Assembly: GCA_030836705.1 (NCBI GenBank)
Contig: JAUPLZ010000402.1
Span: forward strand, 1 to 17,818
Length of the DNA: 17,818 nt
From: Campylobacterota bacterium
Lineage (GTDB): Bacteria > Campylobacterota > Campylobacteria > Campylobacterales > SZUA-545
Direction: 5' to 3'
A model generated the notes under the pieces. That model searched no databases, was not told the DNA's origin, and saw only the letters and a program-made list of their open reading frames with translations. Below are positions 3,730 to 12,032 of this stretch, piece by piece. Within the stretch, counting starts at the first letter, position 1. Each line of letters opens with the position of its first letter. The position numbers and the translations under genes are program-made.

Positions 3730-5687
3730 GCAGGGGTATCTTCACATTTATATCAGACAAGATAGCGGAAGCTTTTAGTTGGCAAGAGGAGCTAAAAACA
3801 GTTCAATGGTGCAAAGATAACATATATCTAAATCAAGATGTGACGCCACACACGGGTATGATTTCATTTGAAAAGACACCATGGATAGAACAGATATTAA
3901 ACGATTGGGATAAGCCTCATGTGGAGCAGTTTAACATTATGGCTTCCACTCAGGTCGGAAAAACAACCATAGAGTTTTGTTGCATATCAAAAGAGTTAGA
4001 TACGGACCCATGTATGATGCAATTAACCATTCCAACCGATGACGGAGTTGGAGATTTTGTAAAAACTAAGTTTGACCCATTTTTCAGAGGCATAAAATCT
4101 CTCCAAACGAAAATGAGCCTCTACAAGACAGAAGAAAAACTCAGACAAAAAGGAGCGATAAAAGAGGTAACAAATGGTATGCTTTTTATATTGGGGAACA
4201 CTGATAAAAACAGACGCTCAAAGACTGTAAAAAATATCTTTATTGACGAAGCAGCACTCTTTGGCAAGGGTCACATCAAGGAGCTTATAGGTAGAACTAA
4301 GTTTTTTGAAAAGACAGGCAGAAAAATATTTATCGTATCTTCTAGGAAGCACAAAGGCGATGAGATAGAGATAGCGTATGAAAATAGCTATTGTAAAAAA
4401 GAATTGCAAATATTATGCAGAGGATGTAACGAATATTTTTATCCAACAGGTAGCAAACAATTCAAGTGGATGACGGAAGTAGAGTATAGGAGCAAATACG
4501 GCATTGAAACAATAGAAAATTTAAATGATTACAAAAGAGAAGCAAAAGAAACAGCTCATGTGCTATGTGATTGCGGTCATAAAACAACCTCAATAGATAT
4601 AGAGGATTTAATAAGAGAGAAAAAAGTAAACTTAGTTACAGTAGAGGGGGACGAGGCGGACACAATCTACGGCTACAAGCTAAACGCACTAGCGACTGGT
4701 CTTACAAAATATTCTACCATCGCAGAAAGCTTAATAGAGGCGGGCGGAGACCCACAAGAGCTACAAACAATATATCAAGATTACTTCAACGAAACATATG
4801 AGTTTGTTTTTGTGGAAAAAGAGCAAAGCGACATGTTCTTGCTCGGAAATGGACTAAAAGAATGGCAAGTTCCAAAAAACACATATAAAATATATATGGG
4901 AGTGGATACGCAGAGAGACCACTTCTGGGTAGAAGTAAAAGCGTACTGCTATGGCTCGATAGTCCACACGATATATGCGTCAAGAGTTGAGACATTCGCA
5001 GAGATAGAAGATATATGGCAGGAGGGTCAATACCTGCTAGACGAAGACGGCAATATGCAAATGATAGCAAAAATGGGGATAGATAGAAGAGGATACAACC
5101 AGAGCGGAGCAAGAAGAACAGATGAAGTAGATGAGTTTGTGGCGTATATGGTAAAAAAGTATAAAAATGGAGATGAAAACAGAATATATGCAACAGAGGG
5201 ACACCCTAGCCTTGCGGGGGATAAGCCTTTTTCAATAGTAAATACAAAAGATTATTCAAATAATCGCAACAAATTAGATATAAAAATAGTAAAAACATCA
5301 AATATTTATCTAAAAAACTCTATAAACTTAAAAATGCAAAGAGCGATAGCAAAAGCAAAAGCTGAATCAGAATCAGACGAGGGCTTTAGCTACGAAGCAA
5401 AACTATTCTACATAAACCAAGACATAATAGATGCTGACATGAAAGCAACAGTATCCACAAGTTACACGCGCCAAATAAATGCAGAGGTATATGACTATGG
5501 AATAAATCCAAAGACGGGAAAGGTTGATGCAGAGAAGTCTTGGATAAACCCAAAGCAAGCAGACAACCACTTTTTTGACACATCTGTAATATGTGAGGCG
5601 TTTGCAGAAATAGACAAAGTTAGCCTACAGAGAAAGACTGAATCCAATGGTATAGCAAAAGCACTCGGCAGTTTATCATCTCTATAA
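3726..5687 (+). CDS. Terminase large subunit, GpA family
   Basis: This is the ATP-driven DNA packaging motor and cos nuclease. At 653 residues it is close to lambda gpA (641). Visible motifs are an ATPase P-loop-like ASTQVGKT at 73-80, a Walker B-like IFIDEA at 171-176 followed by ALFGKGH, and a motif III-like IFIVSS at 201-206. Cys residues CRGC (231-234) and CDCGH (281-285) resemble the metal-binding insertion of GpA proteins, although the second pair is C-x-C rather than the usual C-x-x-C. The nuclease domain begins with MGVDTQRDHFWVEV (candidate metal ligand D394) and ends with the NHFFDTSVICEAF stretch. Start and stop of the small subunit and this gene overlap. A short gap with a promoter separates it from the next gene. 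Confidence 0.95.
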   Translation: MSRGIFTFISDKIAEAFSWQEELKTVQWCKDNIYLNQDVTPHTGMISFEKTPWIEQILNDWDKPHVEQFNIMASTQVGKTTIEFCCISKELDTDPCMMQLTIPTDDGVGDFVKTKFDPFFRGIKSLQTKMSLYKTEEKLRQKGAIKEVTNGMLFILGNTDKNRRSKTVKNIFIDEAALFGKGHIKELIGRTKFFEKTGRKIFIVSSRKHKGDEIEIAYENSYCKKELQILCRGCNEYFYPTGSKQFKWMTEVEYRSKYGIETIENLNDYKREAKETAHVLCDCGHKTTSIDIEDLIREKKVNLVTVEGDEADTIYGYKLNALATGLTKYSTIAESLIEAGGDPQELQTIYQDYFNETYEFVFVEKEQSDMFLLGNGLKEWQVPKNTYKIYMGVDTQRDHFWVEVKAYCYGSIVHTIYASRVETFAEIEDIWQEGQYLLDEDGNMQMIAKMGIDRRGYNQSGARRTDEVDEFVAYMVKKYKNGDENRIYATEGHPSLAGDKPFSIVNTKDYSNNRNKLDIKIVKTSNIYLKNSINLKMQRAIAKAKAESESDEGFSYEAKLFYINQDIIDADMKATVSTSYTRQINAEVYDYGINPKTGKVDAEKSWINPKQADNHFFDTSVICEAFAEIDKVSLQRKTESNGIAKALGSLSSL

Positions 5688-5723
5688 ATATAAAAAACAA
5701 AGCTATTGCATTTTTATAAAATA

Positions 5724-5732
5724 TGGTATAAT
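5724..5732 (+). promoter_or_regulatory. Extended -10 promoter inside the late operon
   Basis: TGGTATAAT lies in the 75-base gap between the large terminase and the gpW-like gene, within AAAATATGGTATAATTC. The best -35 (TTGCAT) is spaced only 15 bases, so the extended -10 probably carries recognition. Similar motifs recur at 13296-13304 and 14324-14332. Confidence 0.5.
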
Positions 5733-5762
5733 TCAGCAAACAGATATCAAGTAGGAAGTTAA

Positions 5763-5975
5763 ATGGCTTGGAACACAGTTGCGCAAGAGATAACTAGGCT
5801 AGAAACAGAACTAGCAACACTTGATGCAACTATTACAAGCCAACAATCCTTTAGAGAACTAGAAGAGGGTGGAGCTGGTTCAAGGTTTAGAACACAGTTT
5901 ACATCCATAGATAGTTTATACAAAAGAAGAGATGAGATAAATAGCCGTCTCACTGTCTTAAGAATGGGGTCATAA
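5763..5975 (+). CDS. Head-tail joining protein, gpW-like (70 aa)
   Basis: gpW-type proteins plug the portal after DNA packaging and let the tail attach. The product has the size of lambda gpW (68 residues) and sits between terminase and portal, exactly as in lambda. It is two helices around a short polar hairpin: ITRLETELATLDATITSQQ, then SIDSLYKRRDEINSRLTVL. The central EEGGAGSRFRTQF matches the turn seen in this family. An AGGAAG site precedes the ATG. Its stop and the portal start share a base (TAATG). Confidence 0.8.
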   Translation: MAWNTVAQEITRLETELATLDATITSQQSFRELEEGGAGSRFRTQFTSIDSLYKRRDEINSRLTVLRMGS

Positions 5976-7522
5976 TGAGCAATACTTCCTTTGCAATGGC
6001 AAATCTTCTTTATGGTGGAACGACATACGCAGAGGGCGCACCAAAAACCACGCTCGGAAAACCACTCTATGATGGAAACATAGATAAGATAGACTCAACT
6101 TCCGCATCCAAGATAAGAAAACAAACCCATTGGTTAAATGTAAACACTACCGATGTGCCAACAATGATTCAATCAGCTACCGCAAAAACAATAGGTATTT
6201 CAATAAACACTCAAGTAGAATCAAAAAATGAAATATTCAATAGAGAAGCGGAAGAGCTAATAGAAGAACATGACAGGCTCGGCATCGGAGAGCTAACAAA
6301 TAAATACCACTTTAATGCAGCTATGAGAGCAATTAGCAATTTTGACCTACTTGACGGTGGCATAATAGTTAGACACCACTACAATACCGCTTGGGCTATA
6401 CCATATAAGTATGAGCTAGTGGGCGTAGACATGATAGACACTTCAAAGTTTACAAGCTATAACTCCAAAGAGCCACTAACAATAGCGGGGCTAGTCTTCA
6501 ACAAGTGGAATCAAATAACACACATATATATATATGACACGGAAGATAAAAGAAGCTCGACAAAAGTTCCATACGAAAACATAACCTACTATTCAGAGGT
6601 ATGGGTATCAATAGGGCAACAAGTAGCAATCTCAAAATTAGCCTCAATACTTCCAACACTTGACAAGATAGACCAGTACGGAAAAGCAGAACTAGAAGCC
6701 GCAATAGAAGAGGCAAAAGCAGGGGCATATGTCCGCTCAACAGCTTATAATGAAATTATGAGAATAGCATTTGATAAAATCAATGGCTTAAATGATTTTG
6801 ATAAGCAAGTGACGGAAATAAAAACCATACTACAACAACTTTCAAGAGTGGGAATCGGCAATTATGGATTATCTCCAATTCCATCTGGCGATGAGGTAGT
6901 ATTCAACAACTCAAAAAGAGATAGTATATACGGAGACTTAAACGACAATAGCGAAATGAAAATGTCATCCGCTATTGGGATGTCATCGCTTGGAGTATAT
7001 AGCAAAGCAGACAAAGTAAACTACTCTGCAATGAAATATGTATCAGAAACAGACCAACTAAGTGCATCAATAAGATTTGACAACATATCAAACATTATAA
7101 TAGACGACATAAGAGCAAGACTAATCCAAGTCGGAGTTCAAATAGGCAGAATCACAACAAGAATGGCTTATTGGAAAAATCCTGCAAGCTTTCATAAGTT
7201 TAGATACCTAAGAAGAATAAAAATAGACATAGAACCAGCAAAAACAGCCTTGGCAAATAAAACAAATTTAGAACTTGGCTTAACAGACGAAGCGGAAATA
7301 ATAGAGACATCTAAAGGTGTAAAATATGAGACCTTTATAAAAAAAGCAAACGAGAAAGCATTGTTTAAATTTAAAGAACAAGTGGAGCTAGAGAAAAAGA
7401 AACAAGCCATACTAAAAGCTTCGGGGATAACATTGGATGTTGAGGTTATAGAGCCACAAAAGAGCAAGCCAGAACAAGATGACGCACTTTTGCATATGAT
7501 ATTAAATGAGGAGAAAGAGTGA
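5975..7522 (+). CDS. Portal protein, lambda gpB-like
   Basis: Portal proteins form the twelve-part ring at one vertex of the head through which DNA enters and leaves. This one is 515 residues (lambda gpB 533). Segments typical of the lambda portal family are visible: the N-terminal HWLNVNTTDVPTMIQSATAK region, LLDGGIIVRHHYN near 125-137, YKYELVGVDMIDTS near 145-157, and SIGQQVAISKLASILPTLD (212-230) leading into the long helix KAELEAAIEEA. The C-terminus is a Lys/Glu-rich tail after a basic stretch, as in other portals. Isoleucine is coded mostly by ATA, unlike in the capsid gene downstream. The stop overlaps the GTG start of the protease gene (GTGA). Confidence 0.93.
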   Translation: MSNTSFAMANLLYGGTTYAEGAPKTTLGKPLYDGNIDKIDSTSASKIRKQTHWLNVNTTDVPTMIQSATAKTIGISINTQVESKNEIFNREAEELIEEHDRLGIGELTNKYHFNAAMRAISNFDLLDGGIIVRHHYNTAWAIPYKYELVGVDMIDTSKFTSYNSKEPLTIAGLVFNKWNQITHIYIYDTEDKRSSTKVPYENITYYSEVWVSIGQQVAISKLASILPTLDKIDQYGKAELEAAIEEAKAGAYVRSTAYNEIMRIAFDKINGLNDFDKQVTEIKTILQQLSRVGIGNYGLSPIPSGDEVVFNNSKRDSIYGDLNDNSEMKMSSAIGMSSLGVYSKADKVNYSAMKYVSETDQLSASIRFDNISNIIIDDIRARLIQVGVQIGRITTRMAYWKNPASFHKFRYLRRIKIDIEPAKTALANKTNLELGLTDEAEIIETSKGVKYETFIKKANEKALFKFKEQVELEKKKQAILKASGITLDVEVIEPQKSKPEQDDALLHMILNEEKE

Positions 7523-8784
7523 GAACGGAACAAATTAAAAACCACCTAGCAACAGGATTATTTGCGGCTTGTCCCAACTACATGGAGGGGTTAATAGCAA
7601 CTGTTAATGGCGGGGAAATAGCAAAAGAGACAATTACGGAAGTTTCTCCATCTCACAGCTACCAAGAGAATGGAAATGTTGCTATCATTAGTATTGATGG
7701 AGCAATGACAAAGAAAAACACTATAATAAATGCAATATGTGGCGGATTTACATCTTATGATATTATTTCAGAGTATATCACTAAGGCAGAGAATAGTGCG
7801 AGAGTGGATACCATACTCTTTAATGTTGATACCGCAGGAGGAGAGGTCGCCGGAGCTGATGAAGTCGGAGAGCAAATCTTTTCATCTTCAAAGAGAACAG
7901 TCACTTTCTATAACAACTTAGGAGCAAGTGCGGGAATATGGATTTTTTCCGCATCAAAAGAGATATACGCAAACAGGACTGCAATGATAGGTAGCATTGG
8001 CGTAATGGCTGGATATAGAGATGCAAAGTCAGATGATGGCAGTATAACTCTTGTTTCAAAAAATGCGCAGAATAAAAGCTGTGCCATCAATGGCGATTGT
8101 AAGCAAAAAATTCAATCAAGAATAGATGATGTTGAAAAGATATTTTATGAGAGAGTGATGAGAAACACTGGGCTATCTGCAACCGAGATAGCAGGAAAGT
8201 TTGGCTATGGGGATGTAGTTTCAGCCTCAGATGCAAAAGAAATTGGGTTTGTAAAAGAAATCACAACACTCGATGCTCTTATAAAATCGCTAAAAACAAA
8301 CTCCACGGTGACTGTACCGACTGTCTCAGACGATAAACCAGTAAACTTAAATCAAGGAGCAGACATGAAGTTTGACAGAGAGAATTTAGATGTAGCGGAA
8401 GCAACATTTAATGCTTTAGTTGCAAACAGAGATACTTTAACATCAAGAATGGAAAATATCCAAGTGCAACTACAAACAGCTACGACTGCTTTAGAAGCTA
8501 GAAACGAAGAGGCAAACGCTTTGACGGCAAGGCTATCTGAGGCAGAAAGTACAATAAGAGCGGAGTTTGAAACAAGACTCTCAGAGGCAGTAGCTTGTGG
8601 AGCAAGCTTAAGTGTGGCATTAGAAATGGTTAAGGCATCTTCACCAGAAGAAGCAAGCCTTCTAGCTATTAAGGCAAAAGAGTCAATGGGGGCAACCGTA
8701 CAAACAAATGCAGATGCAGAAAAAACAAAAGCACAGCAAGAGCATGAATTTGCTTTATCTTTAGCTAAAAAATTAAGCGTATAA
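7519..8784 (+). CDS. Head maturation protease with C-terminal scaffold domain, S49 family (lambda gpC-like)
   Basis: The 421-residue product is built like lambda gpC (439): an S49 serine peptidase domain followed by scaffold sequence. The peptidase shows NVAIISIDGAM (53-63), a D-T-A-G-G strand-turn at 104-108, the active-site loop NLGASAGIWIFSAS with Ser137, and the AMIGSIGVMAGY stretch (155-166). The catalytic Lys is probably K181 or K186, in VSKNAQNK. It should digest the scaffold inside the new head. From residue 283 the protein is an Ala/Glu-rich coiled coil that is also made separately (see 8365-8784). The start is GTG, overlapping the portal stop. Confidence 0.9.
   Translation: MRTEQIKNHLATGLFAACPNYMEGLIATVNGGEIAKETITEVSPSHSYQENGNVAIISIDGAMTKKNTIINAICGGFTSYDIISEYITKAENSARVDTILFNVDTAGGEVAGADEVGEQIFSSSKRTVTFYNNLGASAGIWIFSASKEIYANRTAMIGSIGVMAGYRDAKSDDGSITLVSKNAQNKSCAINGDCKQKIQSRIDDVEKIFYERVMRNTGLSATEIAGKFGYGDVVSASDAKEIGFVKEITTLDALIKSLKTNSTVTVPTVSDDKPVNLNQGADMKFDRENLDVAEATFNALVANRDTLTSRMENIQVQLQTATTALEARNEEANALTARLSEAESTIRAEFETRLSEAVACGASLSVALEMVKASSPEEASLLAIKAKESMGATVQTNADAEKTKAQQEHEFALSLAKKLSV
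8354..8359 (+). promoter_or_regulatory. Internal Shine-Dalgarno for the nested scaffold gene
   Basis: A perfect AAGGAG lies five bases before the in-frame ATG at 8365, in the middle of the protease gene. No coding reason demands this sequence, and it is as strong as the ribosome sites of the decoration and capsid genes, so translation should start here. Confidence 0.75.
8365..8784 (+). CDS. Scaffold protein, Nu3-like, nested in the protease gene (139 aa)
   Basis: Scaffold proteins guide assembly of the empty procapsid and are then removed. The ATG is in frame with the protease and preceded by AAGGAG five bases away, giving MKFDRENLDVAEATFNALVA. The rest is a long, charged coiled coil (RMENIQVQLQTATTALEARN, then LSEAESTIRAEFETRLSEAV) and a C-terminal EFALSLAKKL helix that would bind capsid protein. 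Lambda makes Nu3 in the same way from inside gene C. The independent start is seen directly in the sequence; the function follows from the lambda model. Confidence 0.75.
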   Translation: MKFDRENLDVAEATFNALVANRDTLTSRMENIQVQLQTATTALEARNEEANALTARLSEAESTIRAEFETRLSEAVACGASLSVALEMVKASSPEEASLLAIKAKESMGATVQTNADAEKTKAQQEHEFALSLAKKLSV

Positions 8785-8794
8785 GGAGTAAACA

Positions 8795-9118
8795 ATGGCG
8801 CTAGTGACAACTTTGGAAAATCAAGATAATCTTGATGTAGAGGTAAGACTCTTAAAATATGTAACAGTTAAATCTGGTAACTCAGTCCTAAGGGGCGATT
8901 TGGTTTCATTGGATGTAGCAAAAAAAGCACTTCCATTTCTAACGGGAGCAGCACCAGAGACGGTAATGTATGAAGATGTGGATGCAACACTTGGCGATGT
9001 AGTTGGACTAGCTTACAGAGATGCTTACATCAAGGCAAGTGAAGTTAATTTCGGCACAGGCACGGATGCGGAAGTGCGTTCAGCTTTAGATATTAAAAAT
9101 ATCTTTCTAATAGACTAA
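8795..9118 (+). CDS. Head decoration protein, lambda gpD-like
   Basis: The 107-residue protein (lambda gpD 110) lies directly before the capsid gene, in the lambda order. gpD trimers clamp the outside of the expanded head. The sequence has the expected shape: a polar N-terminal arm, a beta-rich core with KYVTVKSGNSVLRGDLVSLD, and GDVVGLAYRDAYI followed by RSALDIKNIFLID. A strong AAGGAG site lies seven bases upstream. The three-residue-type match to gpD is modest, so the call relies on length, place and the 'vkSG..l.rGdlv.ld' stretch common in this family. Confidence 0.82.
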   Translation: MALVTTLENQDNLDVEVRLLKYVTVKSGNSVLRGDLVSLDVAKKALPFLTGAAPETVMYEDVDATLGDVVGLAYRDAYIKASEVNFGTGTDAEVRSALDIKNIFLID

Positions 9119-9128
9119 GGAGTTTAGT

Positions 9129-10211
9129 ATGGCGGTAAAAACAAGCGTAATCACAGCAGTAGCAATATTGCAAACAGTGGATATGGCTATTGCAAAAATG
9201 GCGTTTCCAACAGAATTTACACACAACGCACAGCGGGTAGAGTTTGACTTCTATGAGGGAACAGATGAGATTGCTTTAAAAGGTAACTTTGCAAAAGAAT
9301 CAAATGTTGTTAAAAAAGATGGGTACAAAACCATTACAGTCAATCCAATGGAAGTTAATGAGTCAATCGTTGATGCAGTTATCAATGTTGGCAAAAAGAG
9401 AATCGGAGAGACTATCTACGGTGAATCTATGGGTGGATTGTCTGATGCTGAAAAAGCAGAAATTGAAGATGATGCTACAAAGTATGGTAAGCTTAAGAAG
9501 CGTAGCCAGAGACTTATCAAAAAGTCAATGTATGATGTTTTAACTACTGGTAAAATCATTGTTTCTGGCAACGGAGATGCAACTGATGAAATCAACTACG
9601 GTTTAACAAACATCATCGTGAACGACAATGCAACGGCAGGTCAATACCAGTGGAATGATACAACGAATTCGTTTCCGGTAGAGCAACTTGAAAAAGAAGC
9701 TTTAGAAATGGGTCAATATGCGGTAAACACTTTCATTCTTGGATTTGAAGCTAGAAAAGCTTGGGCGAAGCACCCACAAGTTAGAACTACCGACAACACT
9801 ACAACGGGCAAGAGAGCAAACTTCTTGCCTGCAACGGCAGAGCAAAAAGCGGCTAAATCTACTAAGTTTATGAAGTATCTTGGACAAACTACTGGTGATA
9901 CAGGCGTTGCTTTAGATATTTACACAGAATTAGAGATGTATGGTGGAACAAACTATTTCCTTGACAAAAACTATGTAGTTGGTTTTGAATTTGGAAATGC
10001 ACAAAACGGTCAAGTTCAGTATGGGGCTATTCCGGTAGCAGAAGGCACAAACCAAAACTCTGAGCTTGTGTTATTACAAACAAAAGAGTGGATTGACGGT
10101 GAAATCGTAAAAGACCCAGCAGGCGTGAAGAGATACTATAGAAGTTCTCCTTTACCAACAATGAATGTTCCAAAAGCATTTATCTCAATCAAAGCTACAT
10201 TGATAGCGTAA
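9129..10211 (+). CDS. Major capsid protein, lambda gpE-like
   Basis: This is the HK97-fold shell protein, 360 residues against 341 for lambda gpE. Visible pieces of the family include TVDMAIAKMAFPTEFTHNAQ near the N-terminus, VNPMEVNESIVDAV, a Lys/Arg-rich helix, YAVNTFILGFEARKAW, and the C-terminal KRYYRSSPLPTMNVPKAF (family members end with a similar 'sAPLPVp..pna' segment). AGGAG precedes the ATG. Codon use differs from the neighbours: about 2 of 24 isoleucines use ATA, whereas the portal and terminase use ATA heavily. That fits very high expression. No start ambiguity. Confidence 0.92.
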   Translation: MAVKTSVITAVAILQTVDMAIAKMAFPTEFTHNAQRVEFDFYEGTDEIALKGNFAKESNVVKKDGYKTITVNPMEVNESIVDAVINVGKKRIGETIYGESMGGLSDAEKAEIEDDATKYGKLKKRSQRLIKKSMYDVLTTGKIIVSGNGDATDEINYGLTNIIVNDNATAGQYQWNDTTNSFPVEQLEKEALEMGQYAVNTFILGFEARKAWAKHPQVRTTDNTTTGKRANFLPATAEQKAAKSTKFMKYLGQTTGDTGVALDIYTELEMYGGTNYFLDKNYVVGFEFGNAQNGQVQYGAIPVAEGTNQNSELVLLQTKEWIDGEIVKDPAGVKRYYRSSPLPTMNVPKAFISIKATLIA

Positions 10212-10219
10212 GGTAGAAA

Positions 10220-10381
10220 ATGAAAGCAATCATCCTAAGATGTAAAACAGCAGGTTTCCAATACGGAGACACTGCTGAAATAGGAACAGGTAAAGGCAAG
10301 ATAAGTGCAGAAGATGCGAAAGACTTAGTTGCTCAAGGTCTGGCAGAAGAAGTTAGAGTTTTAGTAGTTGAGAAAAAGTAG
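10220..10381 (+). CDS. Small protein at the lambda FI position (53 aa)
   Basis: The product begins MKAIILRCKTAGFQYGDTAE and continues with AEDAKDLVAQGLAEEV. The pattern of a short beta strand, a 'Y.GD' turn, then 'A..L...G.A' is typical of small proteins encoded just after capsid genes in many phages, usually assigned to head completion or left unnamed. An AAGGTAG site precedes the ATG. It sits where lambda carries FI, but it is far shorter than FI (132) and need not be homologous. The following 53-residue ORF has a similar layout, suggesting an old duplication. Confidence 0.75.
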   Translation: MKAIILRCKTAGFQYGDTAEIGTGKGKISAEDAKDLVAQGLAEEVRVLVVEKK

Positions 10382-10387
10382 CATACG

Positions 10388-10549
10388 ATGGCTTATCTAA
10401 TAGAATTTATCAAACCAGATGAAGTTAATGGGCAAAAGTATGAGAAGGGCGACTCACTTAGCGTGGGTGGCTCTATTTATGCCACATTAAAAGCAAATGG
10501 CACGATAAAAGACTTCGTTGAAGCAAAACCTAAAGTAAAAGGCAAATAA
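10388..10549 (+). CDS. Second small protein at the lambda FI position (53 aa)
   Basis: The product begins MAYLIEFIKPDEVNGQKYEK and continues GDSLSVGGSIYATLKANGTI. It has the same length as the preceding ORF and the same Y-x-x-GD turn and L-x-x-x-G segment, with little other identity. The ribosome site is not obvious: the ATG is six bases after the previous stop, and GAGAAAAAG in the end of the upstream gene may serve. Its stop shares one base with the next start (TAATG). The function is unknown, but head completion is likely from position. Confidence 0.7.
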   Translation: MAYLIEFIKPDEVNGQKYEKGDSLSVGGSIYATLKANGTIKDFVEAKPKVKGK

Positions 10550-10884
10550 TGGATGCAAGAACTTTGATAGACAACACTAGAGAGGGATGGGTTAGCAACT
10601 CGGCTTTATCGCCAACAAGAAGCATAACTTATACCAGAGATAGTGATGATGTATCAGTAGTTCTTAACGCATTTATAGGCGGTGGGCAATTTAATCAAGA
10701 AGAAAAAGATAAACTAGAAGATTATCAAGTTTTTTCAGGGTTAAAGCTAGATATGAAACCGGCAGTAAACGATATTGTTATTTATGATTCTGAAACTTAC
10801 AAAGTAAAAAGATATACAAAACTCGGAACACTTTGGCAAGTTTTTGGAAGAATATCTAACCATAACGGTAAGCCAAGAAGGTAA
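10549..10884 (+). CDS. Probable head-tail connector, gpFII position (111 aa)
   Basis: gpFII-type proteins join the portal/gpW complex to the tail. This 111-residue product (lambda FII 117) fits by size and order. It begins MDARTLIDNTREGWVSNSAL, has a beta-rich middle, and ends with DIVIYDSETYKVKRYTKLGT and LWQVFGRI. The 'eg..Y.v......' pattern near the end is typical of phage head-closure proteins. There is no motif strong enough to prove it. The start overlaps the upstream stop by one base. Confidence 0.65.
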   Translation: MDARTLIDNTREGWVSNSALSPTRSITYTRDSDDVSVVLNAFIGGGQFNQEEKDKLEDYQVFSGLKLDMKPAVNDIVIYDSETYKVKRYTKLGTLWQVFGRISNHNGKPRR

Positions 10885-10887
10885 ACA

Positions 10888-11544
10888 ATGGCACTGCATA
10901 TAAAGATATTCAGTGGTATGGATGCAATGCTTGATGAAATAGCGAAAGCTAACTATGGGCAAGGACTTGACGCATTAGACCATGCAGGCATAAAACTTAG
11001 AGAGGCTCAAAGAGCAGCACTTCGTTCTTCAACTACTCCCATAACTAGATTTTATGATAGAAAAGGTAAGCTTAGAATAAAGAGACAGAAACAAGAGCTA
11101 GGCAAAAGAATATCGCATGTGAACAAAAGCAATACCGATAGTCCGCCAAGTATGGAAAACTTTATCACCTCAAACCTTATGCCGAATAGTATGATGATGG
11201 TAGTTGGCGGAAAACACAGCACACTACATCCAAAAATAAGAAGAGATGGAAAAGTTATGGGAAGCGCAGAAACAGTTCAACCTGTTTCAAAGTTCTCTTA
11301 TGCCATACTTCAAAAGCTAAATAGTGGAGATGCTTCAAGTCCAATATATCAAAAGATATATAAAAACAAAGTAGAAGAAAAAGCCTTTAAGAATACAAAT
11401 TTTAGAAAACAGAATTTTATTGAAAAAGGTTATAGCAATGCTAAGGGTGAAGTCGAGGATATAATGACGAGAAAGTTGGAGCAAATGATACACAAGCAAA
11501 TCAATAGAGCAGAAGTAGAAACAAGAGAAGTGAGAAGAGCATGA
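10888..11544 (+). CDS. Probable minor tail / neck protein, gpZ position (218 aa)
   Basis: The 218-residue basic protein lies where lambda has gpZ (192 residues). It begins MALHIKIFSGMDAMLDEIAK, followed by LDALDHAGIKLREAQRAALR. The latter recalls the 'al..aG..i...ar...p' helix of gpZ/HK97 gp10 family proteins, which act at the head-tail junction. The middle is basic (RKGKLRIKRQKQELGKRISH) and the C-terminus is a charged helix. Its stop overlaps the next start (ATGA). The name is position-based and family identity is moderate. Confidence 0.62.
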   Translation: MALHIKIFSGMDAMLDEIAKANYGQGLDALDHAGIKLREAQRAALRSSTTPITRFYDRKGKLRIKRQKQELGKRISHVNKSNTDSPPSMENFITSNLMPNSMMMVVGGKHSTLHPKIRRDGKVMGSAETVQPVSKFSYAILQKLNSGDASSPIYQKIYKNKVEEKAFKNTNFRKQNFIEKGYSNAKGEVEDIMTRKLEQMIHKQINRAEVETREVRRA

Positions 11545-12020
11545 TAACACAAGGCATTATAAAAAAATGGATAACCGACACACTAAAAGATAGCGCGGAA
11601 TACCAAGCTTTTTGCATTGCGACTATCGGCTCAGCTTTAAACTTCTACCGGTCTGCTCCTATTGATAACAGCAAGTATGAAGCTCTGCCTTTTCTTACCG
11701 TTTATAATGACGACTACGAAAAAGATGATTTGAGTAGTAGTGGATGGGGGGAAACTTGGATAATCCCTATTGCTATAGCAATACAATCAAGTGACGACTA
11801 TATAACTGACGCAACTGTTAAGGTGTGGGAGTCAACGGACAAAGTAGAGCTTTTAGCAATGAAAGCAAAAGAGATACTAAAAAAAGAGGCGAACGGGTGT
11901 GGCATAGGCGGAGAAGATATTAGTGTGCTAAAAACCAGCATAGCAATATCGGAAATAGGCTACTCTGACGATGTTCAAGCAAGTATGTTTATCATGTTTG
12001 GTAAACGAGATTCACTTTAA
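11541..12020 (+). CDS. Probable tail terminator, gpU position (159 aa)
   Basis: gpU-type proteins cap the growing tail tube and stop it at the length set by the tape measure. This gene sits between the gpZ-position gene and the tail tube gene, as in lambda (U 131 residues). It opens with the helix IIKKWITDTLKDSAEYQAFC, followed by LPFLTVYNDDYEKDD, a beta strand WIIPIAIAIQS and helix VELLAMKAKEILKKE, then SIAISEIGYSDDVQASMFIM. This alpha-beta order fits the family. No sequence motif proves it. Confidence 0.65.
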   Translation: MITQGIIKKWITDTLKDSAEYQAFCIATIGSALNFYRSAPIDNSKYEALPFLTVYNDDYEKDDLSSSGWGETWIIPIAIAIQSSDDYITDATVKVWESTDKVELLAMKAKEILKKEANGCGIGGEDISVLKTSIAISEIGYSDDVQASMFIMFGKRDSL

Positions 12021-12032
12021 AAGGAAAACAAA

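Noticed and set aside
4786..5193. Long minus-strand open frame opposite the large terminase
   Set aside because: It lies entirely opposite a well-supported gene, has a low-complexity Leu/Phe/His-rich composition, no ribosome site and no neighbours on that strand.
8352..8810. 152-residue minus-strand open frame opposite the scaffold region
   Set aside because: Ala/Ser/Leu-rich antisense shadow of the coiled-coil scaffold; it covers the scaffold and start of the decoration gene and has no supporting signals.
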